A stretch of DNA of 64,000 nucleotides from Burkholderiales bacterium (lineage in GTDB: Bacteria; Pseudomonadota; Gammaproteobacteria; Burkholderiales; Thiobacteraceae), in contig JAIMAL010000015.1 of the NCBI GenBank assembly GCA_023511995.1, forward strand, positions 1-64,000, in the 5' to 3' direction. Positions 1 to 9,900 of the stretch are shown here, piece after piece. The position numbers and the translations under genes were made by a program. A model generated the notes under the pieces. The model was not told the DNA's origin, ran no database searches, and worked only from the letters and a program-made list of their open reading frames with translations. Positions within the stretch are counted from its first letter, which is position 1. The number at the start of each line of letters is the position of its first letter.

Positions 1-75
1 GCCTGAACTGGAAAACACCTCATCAGGTATTTATGCAATCATACAGCCGCGTTGCACTTCGAGATTGAATCCACC
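1..75. mobile_element. Possible insertion-sequence end abutting the persulfide dioxygenase gene
   Basis: Bases 50-75 (starting cgttgcacttcgag and ending in ccacc) resemble, from memory, a terminal inverted repeat of IS30-family elements. This AT-richer edge coincides with where the persulfide dioxygenase stops matching its family. No transposase is visible because the window ends. Tentative. Confidence 0.25.
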
Positions 76-682
76 AACCGATGGTGGAAGAGGGCTTGCC
101 GGAAAGCCCCGCGCCACAGACGCTGCCCGCCTGATGCCCAGGGAAGATTTCCGTCTCATCGGGTAGGGTAAGTAGTTTGCCATGGAGCGAGTCGAAGAGC
201 AGCCCAGCCATCTCCCGCTCGCGGCCCGCCAGATCAGGGCGGCCCACACTGCCCACGAAGAGGGTGTCACCCGTGATGACGAACCAGGGTTGTTCCCCAC
301 GCCGTTTGTCAGTAACGAGAAGGCAGACACTGTCCAGGGTGTGGCCGGGCGTGTGCAACACCCGAATGACCACGTTGCCGGCTTCGATGGTTTCGCCATC
401 GGCAAGGGGGGTGAAGGCGAAACGCACCACACCGCGGTCACTTTCGTGCAGGCAGTAGTTCGCCCCCGTCATCTGGGCCAGCGCCCGGCCACCGGAATAG
501 TGGTCGGCGTGAACATGGGTATCGATGACATGGGTGATGGTGACACGGGCCTCCTTCGCCTGGTCGATGAACCATTGTTCGTCACCAGCCACCACATCCA
601 CCGCCACCGCCTTGCCCAGCGTTCCACAGCCGAAAAAGTAGGAAAGGGACGCTTCCCGGGTCGAAAGTTGCCTGAAAAACAT
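23..682 (-). CDS. Persulfide dioxygenase-like MBL-fold protein (ETHE1/Blh type)
   Basis: Probable glutathione-persulfide dioxygenase of the metallo-beta-lactamase fold, which oxidises sulfane sulfur to sulfite in the cytoplasm. The metal motif THVHADH lies near residue 50, and later metal-binding positions lie in HTPGHT and in TGDTLFVGSVGRPD. The start MFFRQL matches the family N-terminus and has a GGAGG ribosome site just upstream; an in-frame ATG at 728-730 is rejected because it would add 16 non-conserved residues and overlap the palindrome. After SSTIG the last ~17 residues do not look like the family (usually a basic, Asn/Pro-rich tail), so the 3' end may be replaced or frameshifted. It lies downstream of an ArsR-rhodanese regulator on the same strand. 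Family assignment is confident; exact substrate is inferred. Confidence 0.85.
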   Translation of the reverse strand: MFFRQLSTREASLSYFFGCGTLGKAVAVDVVAGDEQWFIDQAKEARVTITHVIDTHVHADHYSGGRALAQMTGANYCLHESDRGVVRFAFTPLADGETIEAGNVVIRVLHTPGHTLDSVCLLVTDKRRGEQPWFVITGDTLFVGSVGRPDLAGREREMAGLLFDSLHGKLLTLPDETEIFPGHQAGSVCGAGLSGKPSSTIGWWIQSRSATRLYDCINT

Positions 683-726
683 ACCGCCCTCCGTGCATCG
701 AGGTGGACACGGACTGCGTCCAATAT

Positions 727-742
727 TCAAATGATCATTTGA
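727..742. promoter_or_regulatory. 16-bp perfect palindrome upstream of the persulfide dioxygenase gene (candidate operator)
   Basis: The sequence TCAAATGATCATTTGA is a perfect dyad centred at 734/735, about 50 bp upstream of the ATG at 682. It sits in an AT-rich patch inside GC-rich surroundings. ArsR-family repressors bind short AT-rich dyads like this, and an ArsR-rhodanese gene lies next door, so this is a plausible target of that regulator. The dyad is seen directly; the binding partner is inferred. Confidence 0.5.
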
Positions 743-844
743 TTGGAAAATCTACACCCCGGGGCAGGGGATGTCAAGGCAGAGGCTTTGGCAGGGTTGA
801 GCCGGACGGCCCGGGGAGGGCGAGGGAAGGGAGAGGCGCTTGCG

Positions 845-1513
845 CTACGCGCCTTTCTCCACCGGCAGGCGCTCGGCCTTCCATTCGGGAAAACCCTCCT
901 CCAGCCGGCGGGCGCGGTAGCCCTTCCTGCGCAGGATGGCGACAGCATCCACGGCAAACATGCAGTAGGGGCCGCGGCAGTAGGCGACGATCTCCTGGTC
1001 CTTGGGCAGGGATTTGAGGCGCTTTGGCAACTCGTTGACGGGAATGTTCACCGCCCCCGGGATATGGCCGGCGGCGAACTCCTCCGGCGGACGGACGTCG
1101 ATGACCACCACGTCCCCGCGTTTCACCAGGCGGAGCAGCTCCTCCCGCTTGACGGGGGTGAGCCCGTCACGGCTGTCGAAGTACTCACGGACGATGCGCT
1201 CCACCTCGGCGAGCTGCCGCTCGGCCACCTGGCGCAGACAGGAAAGAAGCTTGGGGATGGCGGGGTCACTCAGCCGATAAATGACCTGCAGCCCCTCCCG
1301 GCGCGAGCTCACCAGACCCCCATCCCGCAGGACCTGCAGGTGATGGGAGGTGTTGGCCACCGACATGCCGGTGGCCGCCGCCAAGCCCTCCACGCTGCGC
1401 TCGCCCTGACCCAGCGCCTCCAAAAGCTCCAGCCGGCCGGGCTGTGCCAGCGCCTTGGCCACCCGGGCGAGCTGTTCGTAGAGGCGTTTTTTTGGTGGCA
1501 AATTCCCGTGCAT
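845..1513 (-). CDS. ArsR-family regulator fused to a rhodanese domain
   Basis: A 222-aa fusion. Residues ~8-95 form an ArsR winged helix (LAQPGRLELLEALGQGE, then the recognition region SVANTSHHLQVLRDGGLV). Residues ~120-220 form a rhodanese domain (VVVIDVRPPEEFAAGHIPGA) with active-site loop CRGPYC. Such fusions occur in sulfur oxidisers and are thought to sense persulfides through the rhodanese cysteine, though this is inferred here. The start MHGNLPPKK is chosen because translation upstream of it is non-conserved and runs into the repeat region. It is encoded just upstream of the persulfide dioxygenase on the same strand, so local control of that gene is likely. Confidence 0.87.
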   Translation of the reverse strand: MHGNLPPKKRLYEQLARVAKALAQPGRLELLEALGQGERSVEGLAAATGMSVANTSHHLQVLRDGGLVSSRREGLQVIYRLSDPAIPKLLSCLRQVAERQLAEVERIVREYFDSRDGLTPVKREELLRLVKRGDVVVIDVRPPEEFAAGHIPGAVNIPVNELPKRLKSLPKDQEIVAYCRGPYCMFAVDAVAILRRKGYRARRLEEGFPEWKAERLPVEKGA

Positions 1514-1640
1514 GCAGGTATTCCACCAAATGTTTCGACCCTGCGCAAATCTGCCGCGGACCAGGACCTCTTCCGACGAGGCCTGAGAATGAGCGTGCAC
1601 GCAATCTCCAGCAGCGGCGCCTTTCTTTGCGCAGTCTGCC
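1514..1640. other. Leader region upstream of the ArsR-rhodanese gene
   Basis: The stretch between the ArsR-rhodanese start and the tandem repeat holds no supported gene. It must contain the regulator's promoter unless transcription continues from rho through the repeats. I see one CAAATG half-site, shared with the palindrome at 727-742, but no full dyad and no convincing -35/-10 pair. Confidence 0.4.
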
Positions 1641-2060
1641 GCCGCCACCTCGAGGCGCCCTCAGCCCCGCCGCATGCTGTCGAAAAAGTCCTAGTTGTCT
1701 TTCCTGGCGTGGAGTCGGTCCAGCAAAACGCCCTCCGCCGAGAGGTGCGGCTGCGGACGGGAAAAGCCGGGGCCCCGCCGCGCGGGGATGCGACCCGGAG
1801 CAGCCGCCACCTCGAGGCGCCCTCAGCCCCGCCGCATGCCGTCAAAAAAGTCCTGGTTGTCTTTCCTGGCGTGGAGTCGGTCCAGAAAAACTCCCTCCGC
1901 CGAGAGGTGCGGCTGCGGACGGGGCAAGCTGGGGCCCCGCCGCGCGGGGATGCGACCCGAAGCAGCCGCCACCTCGAGGCGCCCTCAGCCCCGCCGCATG
2001 CTGTCGAAAAAGTCCTGGTTGTTCTTTGTGGCGCGGATTTTGTCCAGCAAAAATTCCATC
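1641..2060. repeat. 162-bp tandem repeat: two full units plus a third overlapping the 3' end of rho
   Basis: Units start at 1641, 1803 and 1965, an exact 162-bp period. The first ~55 bases of each unit are nearly identical and correspond to the final ~13 codons, stop codon and downstream flank of rho. The next ~60 bases resemble the preceding rho codons at roughly 75% with small gaps, so the array looks like duplications of the rho terminus. The distal part of units 1 and 2 carries CCCCGCCGCGCGGGG, a 6-bp stem with a 3-nt loop. No reading frame is preserved (TAG and frame shifts relative to rho), so it is not coding. Read on the minus strand it forms a long structured 3' untranslated region of rho. 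Confidence 0.9.
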
Positions 2061-3244
2061 GCCTCGAGGTCGTCCATCGGATACAAAAGCTTGCGCAGGA
2101 TCCAGATCTTTTGCAGGACGTCGGGCTTGAGCAAAAGCTCCTCGCGCCGGGTGCCGGAACGGTTGACATTGATGGCGGGATAGATGCGTTTTTCCGCCAT
2201 ACGCCGGTCGAGGTGGATTTCCAGGTTGCCGGTGCCCTTGAATTCCTCGTAGATGACGTCGTCCATGCGGCTGCCGGTGTCGATCAGCGCCGTGGCGATG
2301 ATGGTGAGGCTACCACCTTCCTCGATGTTGCGCGCGGCGCCAAAGAAACGCTTGGGTTTCTGCAGGGCATTGGCGTCCACACCCCCGGTGAGCACCTTGC
2401 CGGAGGCAGGTTGCACCGTGTTGTAGGCGCGCGCCAGCCGCGTGATGGAATCGAGGAGGATGACCACATCCTTCTTGTGCTCCACCAGCCGCTTAGCCTT
2501 CTCGATCACCATCTCCGCCACCTGCACGTGACGGGAGGCGGGCTCGTCGAAGGTCGAGGCCACCACCTCCCCACGCACCGTGCGGGACATCTCGGTCACC
2601 TCCTCGGGGCGCTCGTCGATGAGGAGCACGATGAGCACCACGTCCGGATGATTGGCGGTGATGGCATGGGCGATGTGTTGCAACATCACCGTCTTGCCGC
2701 TCTTGGGTGGCGCCACCAGCAGCCCCCGCTGGCCCTTGCCGATGGGCGCGATCATGTCGATGACGCGGCAGGTAATGTTTTCCTCGGATTTGATGTCCCG
2801 CTCGAGGGTGAGCATCTCCGTGGGATGGAGAGGCGTCAGGTTCTCGAAGAGGATTTTGTTTTTGGCGTTCTCCGGCGGTTCACCGTTGACCGTATCCACC
2901 TTGACGAGGGCGAAATAACGCTCCCCTTCCTTGGGCGTGCGGATTTCCCCCTGCACCGTGTCGCCGGTATGCAGGTTGAAGCGGCGGATCTGCGAGGGGG
3001 AGACGTAGATGTCATCCGGGCCGGCGAGATAGGAGGTGTCGGGGGAACGCAGGAAACCGAAACCGTCCTGCAGCACTTCGAGGGTGCCTTCGCCGTAGAT
3101 GCTTTCGCCCTTGCGCGCCTGGTTTTTGAGCAGAGCGAAGATGAGGTCCTGCTTGCGCATGCGCGCTGCGTTTTCGATTTCGTTGGCAACCGCCATTTCC
3201 ACCAGTTCGGAGACGTGGCGACGTTTGAGGTCGGAAAGATGCAT
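1985..3244 (-). CDS. rho: Transcription termination factor Rho
   Basis: Hexameric RNA-dependent ATPase/helicase that ends Rho-dependent transcription. It is full length at 419 aa. The N-terminal Rho domain is followed by a cold-shock-type RNA-binding domain (DGFGFLRS, residues ~60-67). The Walker A motif is APPKSGKT near 178-185, the Walker B region [17 protein letters not shown] follows, and the Q-loop/R-loop region [20 protein letters not shown] is intact. The C-terminus ends DFFDSMRRG as in proteobacterial Rho. It lies downstream of trxA, a widely conserved arrangement. The last codons are duplicated in the downstream tandem repeat. Confidence 0.98.
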   Translation of the reverse strand: MHLSDLKRRHVSELVEMAVANEIENAARMRKQDLIFALLKNQARKGESIYGEGTLEVLQDGFGFLRSPDTSYLAGPDDIYVSPSQIRRFNLHTGDTVQGEIRTPKEGERYFALVKVDTVNGEPPENAKNKILFENLTPLHPTEMLTLERDIKSEENITCRVIDMIAPIGKGQRGLLVAPPKSGKTVMLQHIAHAITANHPDVVLIVLLIDERPEEVTEMSRTVRGEVVASTFDEPASRHVQVAEMVIEKAKRLVEHKKDVVILLDSITRLARAYNTVQPASGKVLTGGVDANALQKPKRFFGAARNIEEGGSLTIIATALIDTGSRMDDVIYEEFKGTGNLEIHLDRRMAEKRIYPAINVNRSGTRREELLLKPDVLQKIWILRKLLYPMDDLEAMEFLLDKIRATKNNQDFFDSMRRG

Positions 3245-3326
3245 AGACTCGTGGCGCAGATGAGGAAGGGGTTGAATCGCGGGTGCGGAAACCGGAGACG
3301 CGGACTGCGCTCCCGGAGGAATCGGC

Positions 3327-3358
3327 CGGGCGCCCGTCTTGTGGTTATCGGGCGCCCG
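3327..3358. promoter_or_regulatory. Inverted repeat in the trxA-rho intergenic region
   Basis: Two copies of the self-complementary decamer CGGGCGCCCG (3327-3336 and 3349-3358) can pair as a 10-bp stem with a 12-nt loop. It lies between the trxA stop and the rho start. No T-tract follows on the minus strand, so it is not a classical intrinsic terminator. It could be a rho leader structure or an mRNA-stabilising stem; rho leaders are commonly autoregulated. Confidence 0.45.
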
Positions 3359-3392
3359 CCTTCAGGAAACTTCAGGGTGAAAAATAGACGCT

Positions 3393-3719
3393 TTAGAGAT
3401 TACTGTCAATGAAGGCGGTGAGCTGGGACTTAGACAGCGCCCCCACCTTGGTTGCCTCGACGTTGCCATTCTTGAAGATCATCAGCGTGGGAATGCCACG
3501 GATGCCGTATTTGGCGGGCGTGGACTGGTTCTCGTCGATGTTGAGCTTGGCCACTTTGAGCTTGCCCGCGTATTCCTGTGCCACCTCGTCCAGGATGGGG
3601 GCGATCATCTTGCACGGGCCGCACCAGTCCGCCCAGTAATCCACCAGGACGGGGAGCTCGGACTGCAACACCTCCTGCTCGAAGGTGTCGTCGGTGACAT
3701 AGTGAATGTGTTCGCTCAT
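3393..3719 (-). CDS. trxA: Thioredoxin 1
   Basis: Cytoplasmic dithiol oxidoreductase of 108 aa, full length for the family. The active site WCGPC (Cys33 and Cys36) lies in [14 protein letters not shown], and the cis-proline loop [11 protein letters not shown] is intact. The start MSEHIHYV is chosen by family length; upstream in-frame residues are unconserved. It precedes rho on the same strand and is divergent from fdxA. Confidence 0.97.
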   Translation of the reverse strand: MSEHIHYVTDDTFEQEVLQSELPVLVDYWADWCGPCKMIAPILDEVAQEYAGKLKVAKLNIDENQSTPAKYGIRGIPTLMIFKNGNVEATKVGALSKSQLTAFIDSNL

Positions 3720-3863
3720 GGCATCCTCGCTTGACGAAAGACCCACCCGGAGGGGCCGGATGCGGGTCTGGGTGATGGGCTGGTTGATTGTTGTGGATTT
3801 TGTCGGGAAAACCGCAGCCTATCCTAACCAAAATCCCGCAGCTTGGGAAGCCGCGCGCGGGTT

Positions 3864-3892
3864 TTGCCCGCCCCCTTCGCGAAGGTTACAAT
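3864..3892 (+). promoter_or_regulatory. Sigma-70 promoter of fdxA
   Basis: TTGCCC (3864-3869) and TACAAT (3887-3892) are separated by 17 bp. They would start transcription near 3899, about 29 nt before the fdxA ATG. Spacing and both hexamers fit the housekeeping consensus well. Confidence 0.65.
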
Positions 3893-3927
3893 GAAGCCCC
3901 TTTTTCCCTCTTGCGAGGCGTCCTGCC

Positions 3928-4251
3928 ATGGCCTATGTCGTGACCGAAGCCTGCATCCGCTGCAAATACACCGACTGCGTGGAGGTCTGCCCCGTGGACT
4001 GCTTCCACGAGGGCCCCAATTTCCTGGTGATCGATCCCGAGGAATGCATCGACTGCACCCTGTGCGTCCCGGAATGCCCGGTGGGCGCCATCTACGCCGA
4101 GGATGACGTGCCCGAGGATCAGCGGGACTTCATCCAGCTCAATGCGGAGCTGGCCAAGGTGTGGAAAGTCATCGTCGAGCGCAAGGACCCCCTGCCCGAC
4201 GCCGACGAGTGGGCGAAAGTGAAGAACAAGCGCGATCAGCTCATCCGCTGA
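3928..4251 (+). CDS. fdxA: 7Fe ferredoxin FdxA
   Basis: Small cytoplasmic electron carrier with one [3Fe-4S] and one [4Fe-4S] cluster, 107 aa. Cluster ligands come from Cys9, Cys17, Cys21 and Cys25 ([17 protein letters not shown]), plus Cys40, Cys43, Cys46 and Cys50 ([12 protein letters not shown]). The acidic C-terminal extension ending in RDQLIR is typical of proteobacterial FdxA. It has its own promoter immediately upstream and is divergent from trxA. Confidence 0.96.
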   Translation: MAYVVTEACIRCKYTDCVEVCPVDCFHEGPNFLVIDPEECIDCTLCVPECPVGAIYAEDDVPEDQRDFIQLNAELAKVWKVIVERKDPLPDADEWAKVKNKRDQLIR

Positions 4252-4277
4252 AATCGCCGTCGGCAGGGCGCCGCCCC

Positions 4278-6995
4278 ATGGATCTCGAGGCGCTTGCCCC
4301 CTTGACCGAGCTTGTCGCCGCCCCCACTGCCCTTAAGGAGGCGGCAGAGCGCATCATCGCCGCCCATGCCGATCTGCTTCCGGATCTTTCCCGGCTCATC
4401 GTGCTTTTGCCCAGCCTGCACGCGGCGGCCCCCTTCGCCCATGCCCTGGTGCGCGCCGCCCGTTGCCCCACGCTCGTTTTGCCCCAGCTCACCACCCTGC
4501 CCCAGCTTGCCCGGCAAATCCCCCTCACCGTGGAGGAGACGCCGGACCTGCTGCGGGAGGAAATGCTTTACGCCGCCTTGCGGGCGCAGGGGTGGTTTGC
4601 CGAACAAGACCGCTGGCAGATCACCCGGGCACTTCTGCGTCTTTTCGATGAGCTCACCCTCAGCCGGGTGGGACTGCCCGCTGACGCGGCCGGCTTCACC
4701 CAGCGCCTCGCCCAGGCCTACGGCGTGGCGGAGGGGGAGACGCTGCGCTTCGAGGCGCACCTGGTGCACACCCTGTGGCGGGCACACCATGACGCCCTCG
4801 CCGGCCGACCCGACGCCACCACGGCCTACGTGATGCGTCTTTCGCAGCTTGCCCGGGACGCAGCCCGCCCCCTCTACGGCATCGGGCTCATGGAACTTTC
4901 GCCCGTTGAAGTGGAATGTCTTTGCCGTTATGCCGAACGGCAGCCGGTGCGGCTTTTTGCCCCAGCGGTGTTTTCGGGGGAAGCCGACCCGCTGCAGGCA
5001 GTCCTTGCCGCCGCCTGGGAGCACACCAGCCCACCCCTGCAGGAACGGGGCCGGCAGTTGAAGTCAAGCCTTGCGCAGAGCCCCCTCGCGGGCAGGCTTG
5101 CGCTCTTCGGTGCCGGTAGCCTCGAGGAGGCAGCCCGGGCGGCGGAACACCAGGTGCGGCAGTGGCTTGCCGAGGGCAGGCAGAGGCTTGCCGTCGTTGC
5201 GCAGGATCGCCTCGCGGCGCGCCGCCTGCGGGCGCTTCTGGAACGGGCGCAGATTCTGGTGGAGGACGAAACCGGCTGGACGCTTTCCACCACCAGTGCC
5301 GCCAGCGTGGTGATGCGCTGGCTTGACCTCATCGCCGCCGATTTCCACCACCGGGAGCTCCTGGACTTTCTCAAGTCCCCCCTGGTGTTCGCTGATCTCG
5401 AGGCAGGCGCCCGGCGGGAAGCGGTCTATGAACTGGAGCAGCTCATCCGCTCCCGCAATCTGGTCTCGCGGCTTGACCACTACCTGGCAGCAGCGCAGGA
5501 AGGGGAATCCGAAAGCCTCCCCCTCCTGCAACGCCTTGCCGCCGCACACCGCATCTTAAGCGGGCAGGCACGCCCCCTGGGCGGCTGGTTCGACGCCCTT
5601 TTCACCACCCTCAACACCCTGGGCATCACGCCCGCATTGGAGAAGGATGTGGCGGGCCGGCAGTTGCTGGATCTGCTCGCGGACCTGCGGCAGCAGGCGG
5701 CAGCCGCCACGCACCGCTTCAGCCTGGCGGAATGGCGCCGCCTCCTCGACAGCCGCCTGGAGCAGGCGACCTTCCGTGATCCCAGCATCGAAAGTCCGGT
5801 GGTGTTCACCCATCTGGCGGCCATGCGCCTGCGCACCTTCGATGGGGTGATCCTGCTGGGCGCGGGGGAAGACCAGCTTCCTTCGCGGTCGGAGGGCGGG
5901 CCCTTTTTCAACGAGGCGGTGCGCCGGGAACTGGGCCTGCCCACTCGGCGAGAGGCAACAAGCCTCGAACGCCGCTCCCTTGCCCTGCTGCTTGCCTCAA
6001 GCCCCCGGGTGCTCGCCATCTGGCAGAAAAGGCGCGAGGGCGAGGAGGCGTTGCCAAGCCCCTGGCTCGATGGCCTGGCCACCCTGCATGCCCTCGCCTG
6101 GGGGCAGACGCTCATGGTGACGGAGGCGCCCCCCATGCTCCACGGGCATCCGCCGCAGCAGGCGGGAACGCCCCGTCCCGCGCCGCGGCTTGCGCCCCAT
6201 CAGGTGCCCTGCCGCATTTCCGCCAGTGGCTACCGCAGCCTGCTTGCCTGTCCCTACCAGTATTTCGCCCGCCATGTCCTGGGTCTCAACGAGGAGGACG
6301 AGGTGCAGGTGGAGATGGAAAAGCAGGACTTCGGCAACGTGGTGCATGACATCCTTGCCCGTTTCCATGCCCGTCATCCAGGCCTCGCCGCAGCGGAACC
6401 TGAGGCCGCGGAAAGCGCCCTGCGGCGCGTGAGCGAGGAGGCCTTCGCCCCCCTCACCGCCCAAAACTACCTCAACCACGCCTGGAAATTCCGCTGGGAG
6501 AAGCTCATTCCCGCCTATCTCGCCTGGCAGGGCGAGCGGGAGAAGGAAGGCTGGCAGGTGCGGGAACAGGAGGTGGCGCGGGCGGTGGAACTGCCCCTGC
6601 GCAACGGCAGCACGCTGCTTCTCACCGGCAAGCTGGACCGCCTCGATGCCCGGCAGGGGGAGCTCGCCGTGCTGGACTACAAGACGGGTGAGGCCAGGCG
6701 CCTGAAAAAAAACCTGGAGCGGCCGGGCGAGGAGGTGCAGCTTCCCGTCTATGCCCTCCTTGCCGAAAAACGGGTGCGCATGGCGGGCTTTTTGAGCCTT
6801 TCCGGCGACAAGGTGGAGCTCGTGCCTTTCCCCCGTGATCTGGTGGCGGAAGCGGAGGCGATCGAAGCCCGCCTCATCGATCTCTTCGACGCCTTGCATG
6901 AAAGCGCGCCGCTGCGCGCCCAGGGCGTGGCGGAAACCTGCGCCCACTGCGAAATGGCGGGCCTTTGCCGCCGCAGTTTCTGGGGCGGGGAATGA
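4278..6995 (+). CDS. AddB-like PD-(D/E)XK nuclease/helicase-like repair protein
   Basis: A 905-aa protein resembling the AddB subunit of RecBCD-type double-strand-break resection enzymes. The central region is an inactivated helicase fold, for example VVFTHLAAMRLRTFDGVIL. The C-terminal nuclease domain shows LDYKTGE and EEVQLPVYALL, the usual PD-(D/E)XK catalytic stretch. The cysteines typical of the nuclease iron-sulfur cluster are present at LACPYQYFAR and near the C-terminus (CAHCEMAGLC). ATG 4278 gives the N-terminus expected for the family. Its stop overlaps the start of the helicase gene as ATGA, so the two are translationally coupled. Confidence 0.88.
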   Translation: MDLEALAPLTELVAAPTALKEAAERIIAAHADLLPDLSRLIVLLPSLHAAAPFAHALVRAARCPTLVLPQLTTLPQLARQIPLTVEETPDLLREEMLYAALRAQGWFAEQDRWQITRALLRLFDELTLSRVGLPADAAGFTQRLAQAYGVAEGETLRFEAHLVHTLWRAHHDALAGRPDATTAYVMRLSQLARDAARPLYGIGLMELSPVEVECLCRYAERQPVRLFAPAVFSGEADPLQAVLAAAWEHTSPPLQERGRQLKSSLAQSPLAGRLALFGAGSLEEAARAAEHQVRQWLAEGRQRLAVVAQDRLAARRLRALLERAQILVEDETGWTLSTTSAASVVMRWLDLIAADFHHRELLDFLKSPLVFADLEAGARREAVYELEQLIRSRNLVSRLDHYLAAAQEGESESLPLLQRLAAAHRILSGQARPLGGWFDALFTTLNTLGITPALEKDVAGRQLLDLLADLRQQAAAATHRFSLAEWRRLLDSRLEQATFRDPSIESPVVFTHLAAMRLRTFDGVILLGAGEDQLPSRSEGGPFFNEAVRRELGLPTRREATSLERRSLALLLASSPRVLAIWQKRREGEEALPSPWLDGLATLHALAWGQTLMVTEAPPMLHGHPPQQAGTPRPAPRLAPHQVPCRISASGYRSLLACPYQYFARHVLGLNEEDEVQVEMEKQDFGNVVHDILARFHARHPGLAAAEPEAAESALRRVSEEAFAPLTAQNYLNHAWKFRWEKLIPAYLAWQGEREKEGWQVREQEVARAVELPLRNGSTLLLTGKLDRLDARQGELAVLDYKTGEARRLKKNLERPGEEVQLPVYALLAEKRVRMAGFLSLSGDKVELVPFPRDLVAEAEAIEARLIDLFDALHESAPLRAQGVAETCAHCEMAGLCRRSFWGGE

Positions 6996-9900
6996 CGCCA
7001 GCTTCCCCCCTCACCCGCTCCGCCCTCGATCCCCGCACCAGCGTCGTCGTCGAAGCCTGTGCGGGCAGCGGCAAGACCTGGCTCCTCGTCTCCCGCATCG
7101 TCCGCCTGCTCCTTGACGGTGCCGATCCAGCGGAAATCCTGGCCATCACCTTCACCCGCAAGGCGGCGCGGGAAATGCGCACCCGCCTCAACGACTGGCT
7201 GCGCCGGCTCGCCACCGAGGACGAAGCGGCGGTCCGTGATCGCCTTCTGGCCTGGGGCCTCGCCGAGGATGAACTGGCGCAACGCCTGCCCCAGGCACGG
7301 GGACTTTTCGAGCGGGTGCTCTATGCCGATCCCGGCATCACCATCGACACCTTCCACGGCTGGTTCCTGAAGCTGCTCTCCCACGCCCCCCTGGGCGCGG
7401 CCGCCGGCGAGGTGACCCTCCTGGAACACACGGCCTCCCTGCGAGAGGAAGCCTGGCAGGCCTTTGCCGACCGCCTCGCCGGGGCGACGGAAGAGAAAGG
7501 CGCGCAGGCACTGGTCACCCTGTTTCGCGAATGGGGCCTTGCCAACACACGACAGGCGCTGGAGGATTTCCTCAACCGACGCACCGAATGGCTGGCCTTC
7601 ACCGGGGGCGGGGAGGATGCCGTGGAACGCGCCATGGAAGCGCTCCACCGAGCCCTTGGCAGCCCGCCGGAAGAAGACCCCTTGGCCGCCTTCTTCCGCG
7701 GCGGGGCCGAAGAAGAGATCGCGTTTCTTGCCGACATCCTCAGCCGGGGCGGCAAAAGGGCGCAGGGTCTTGCCTTGCGGCTTGCGCGCGATGAACAGGA
7801 CGATGAAAGCCGGTTTTCCGCGCTGCAAAGCGTGGTCTTCACCAGCGAAGGCCGACCCCGCAAGGAAGTGTTTGATCTCGTCGCGCGGGAAGCCGGGGAA
7901 GCGGGCACGGCGCGGCTGGAATACCTTTCCAAACGCATCCTGGATACGGCCGAGGCGCGGCTTGCGCGGCGCATCCTGCACCTCAACGAAGCGGCCTTCC
8001 GCTGCGCCACGGCCTATCTCGCCCAATACCAGCGGCTGAAGGAGGCGCGGGGGGCGCTGGATTTCGCCGACATCGAACTCTTCGCCTGGCGGCTCGTCAC
8101 CACCAGCGATCACGCGGAATATCTGCAATACAAGCTGGATGCCCGCTACCGCCATGTCCTCATCGACGAATTCCAGGACACCAACCCGGTGCAGTGGCAG
8201 ATTCTGCGCGCCTGGCTTGCCGCGAGCGAAGCAGCCGATCGACGCCCCACCGTCTTCCTCGTGGGTGATCCCAAGCAGTCCATCTACCGCTTCCGCGGCG
8301 CGGAGCCGCGGCTTTTCACCCTGGCCCGGGATTGGCTCAAGCTCCACTATGGCGCCATTCACCTCACCCAGGATGAATCGCGCCGGTGCGCACCGGCGGT
8401 GATCGATGTGGTGAACCGCGTCTTCGGCGCCCTGCCCGACTTCCCCCATTTCCGCCCCCACCGGGCCCATCGGCAAAGCTTGGCGGGGGGTGTGTTGATC
8501 CTGCCCCTTGCCGTGGCCGAAGAACCCCAGGCGGCGGAGGAACGGCTGCGCAACCCCCTCGTCGAACCCCTGCCGGAGCCCGTGGTGGGCCCGGCCTTGG
8601 AGGCACAGGCCCTTGCCGCCTGCCTGCGCGAGCTGGTGGGGCGTCTGCCGGTGTGGACGGAGACGGGACAGCGGCCCGCTCGCTTCGGCGACATCATGGT
8701 GCTCACCCGCTCCCGCAACCATCTCTCCCATTTCGAAGAGGCCTTCAAGGCTGCCGGGATTCCCTTCCTCAGCGCCCGCCGCGGGGGACTGCTGGAAACC
8801 CTGGAAGTGAGCGACCTGCGCGCCCTGCTGGAATTTCTCGTCTTGCCCTTCGCCGACCTGCGCCTGGCCCAGGTGCTGAAAAGCCCCCTCTTCGGCGCAA
8901 CCGATGAGGACCTGCTATGCCTTGCGGGGCGAGCCGAACGCACCTGGTGGCAACGCCTGCAGGCCCTGGTGCAGGAAGGGCTTGCCAGCACACCGCTTTG
9001 CCGGGCGGCACAGCTTCTTTCCGCATGGCGTGATCTCACCGACCATCTGCCGGTCCACGATCTTCTCGACCGCATCTATGCCGAAGGCGAAGTCATCGAG
9101 CGCTACCTCCGCGCTGTGCCGCCGCCGCTGCACGCGGGCGTGGTGGCCAATCTGCACGCCTTCCTGGAACTCGCCCTCAAGGTACAGGGCGGGCGCTACC
9201 CCTCCCTGCCGCGTTTCCTGCAGGAGCTCGCCGATCTCAGCCGTGCCGGGGAGGAGGCACCGGACGAGGGCGCCGTGGCGGTTGACGACGATGCCGTGCG
9301 CATCCACACCATCCACGGCGCCAAAGGGCTGGAGGCGCCCATCGTCTGTCTCATCGATGCCCAGCACCGCGGCAACCACAACGATGCCTACCGCGTGCTG
9401 GTGCAATGGCCGCCGGAGGCGGACACGCCCACGCACTTTTCCTTCCATACCCGCAAGGACGAAGTGGGGCGCGCGCGTGCCGCCCTGGTGGAGGAGCAAA
9501 CGGCCCTTGCCCGCCGCGAAGAACTCAATCTCCTCTACGTGGCCCTCACCCGCGCCCGGCAGTATCTGATCGTGAGTGCCTCCGGGCGTGGCGAGGAGGC
9601 GGACAGTTTCTACGGGCGCATCCGCGCCGCAGCACCTGCCCATCCGCTGGATCTGGCCACCCTGCCGCCACCGGCCCCCGTGGTGGAGCCTCGGCCGCCA
9701 GCGGTGGCCGCGCTTGTCCCGCCAAGCGCCACGCCAGTGGGGCGGCGTATCCTGGAGGCCGACACCCCCGCCATCCGCCGCGGCATCGCCCTGCACCGTC
9801 TGCTGGAGGTGCTGGGAAGGGGCACAGACGGGCTCAACGAGATCGCCTTGCGCCGCGAGCTCAAGCTGGACGCGCAGACTTTCGTGGCGCTTGCGGAAGA

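Noticed and set aside
1641-1964. Repeat-encoded peptides from the rho 3' copies
   Set aside because: Frames are shifted relative to rho and interrupted; no conserved product.
743-3412. Long plus-strand frame covering the ArsR and rho genes
   Set aside because: It is antisense to confidently identified rho and ArsR-rhodanese genes; the length results from high GC and codon bias.
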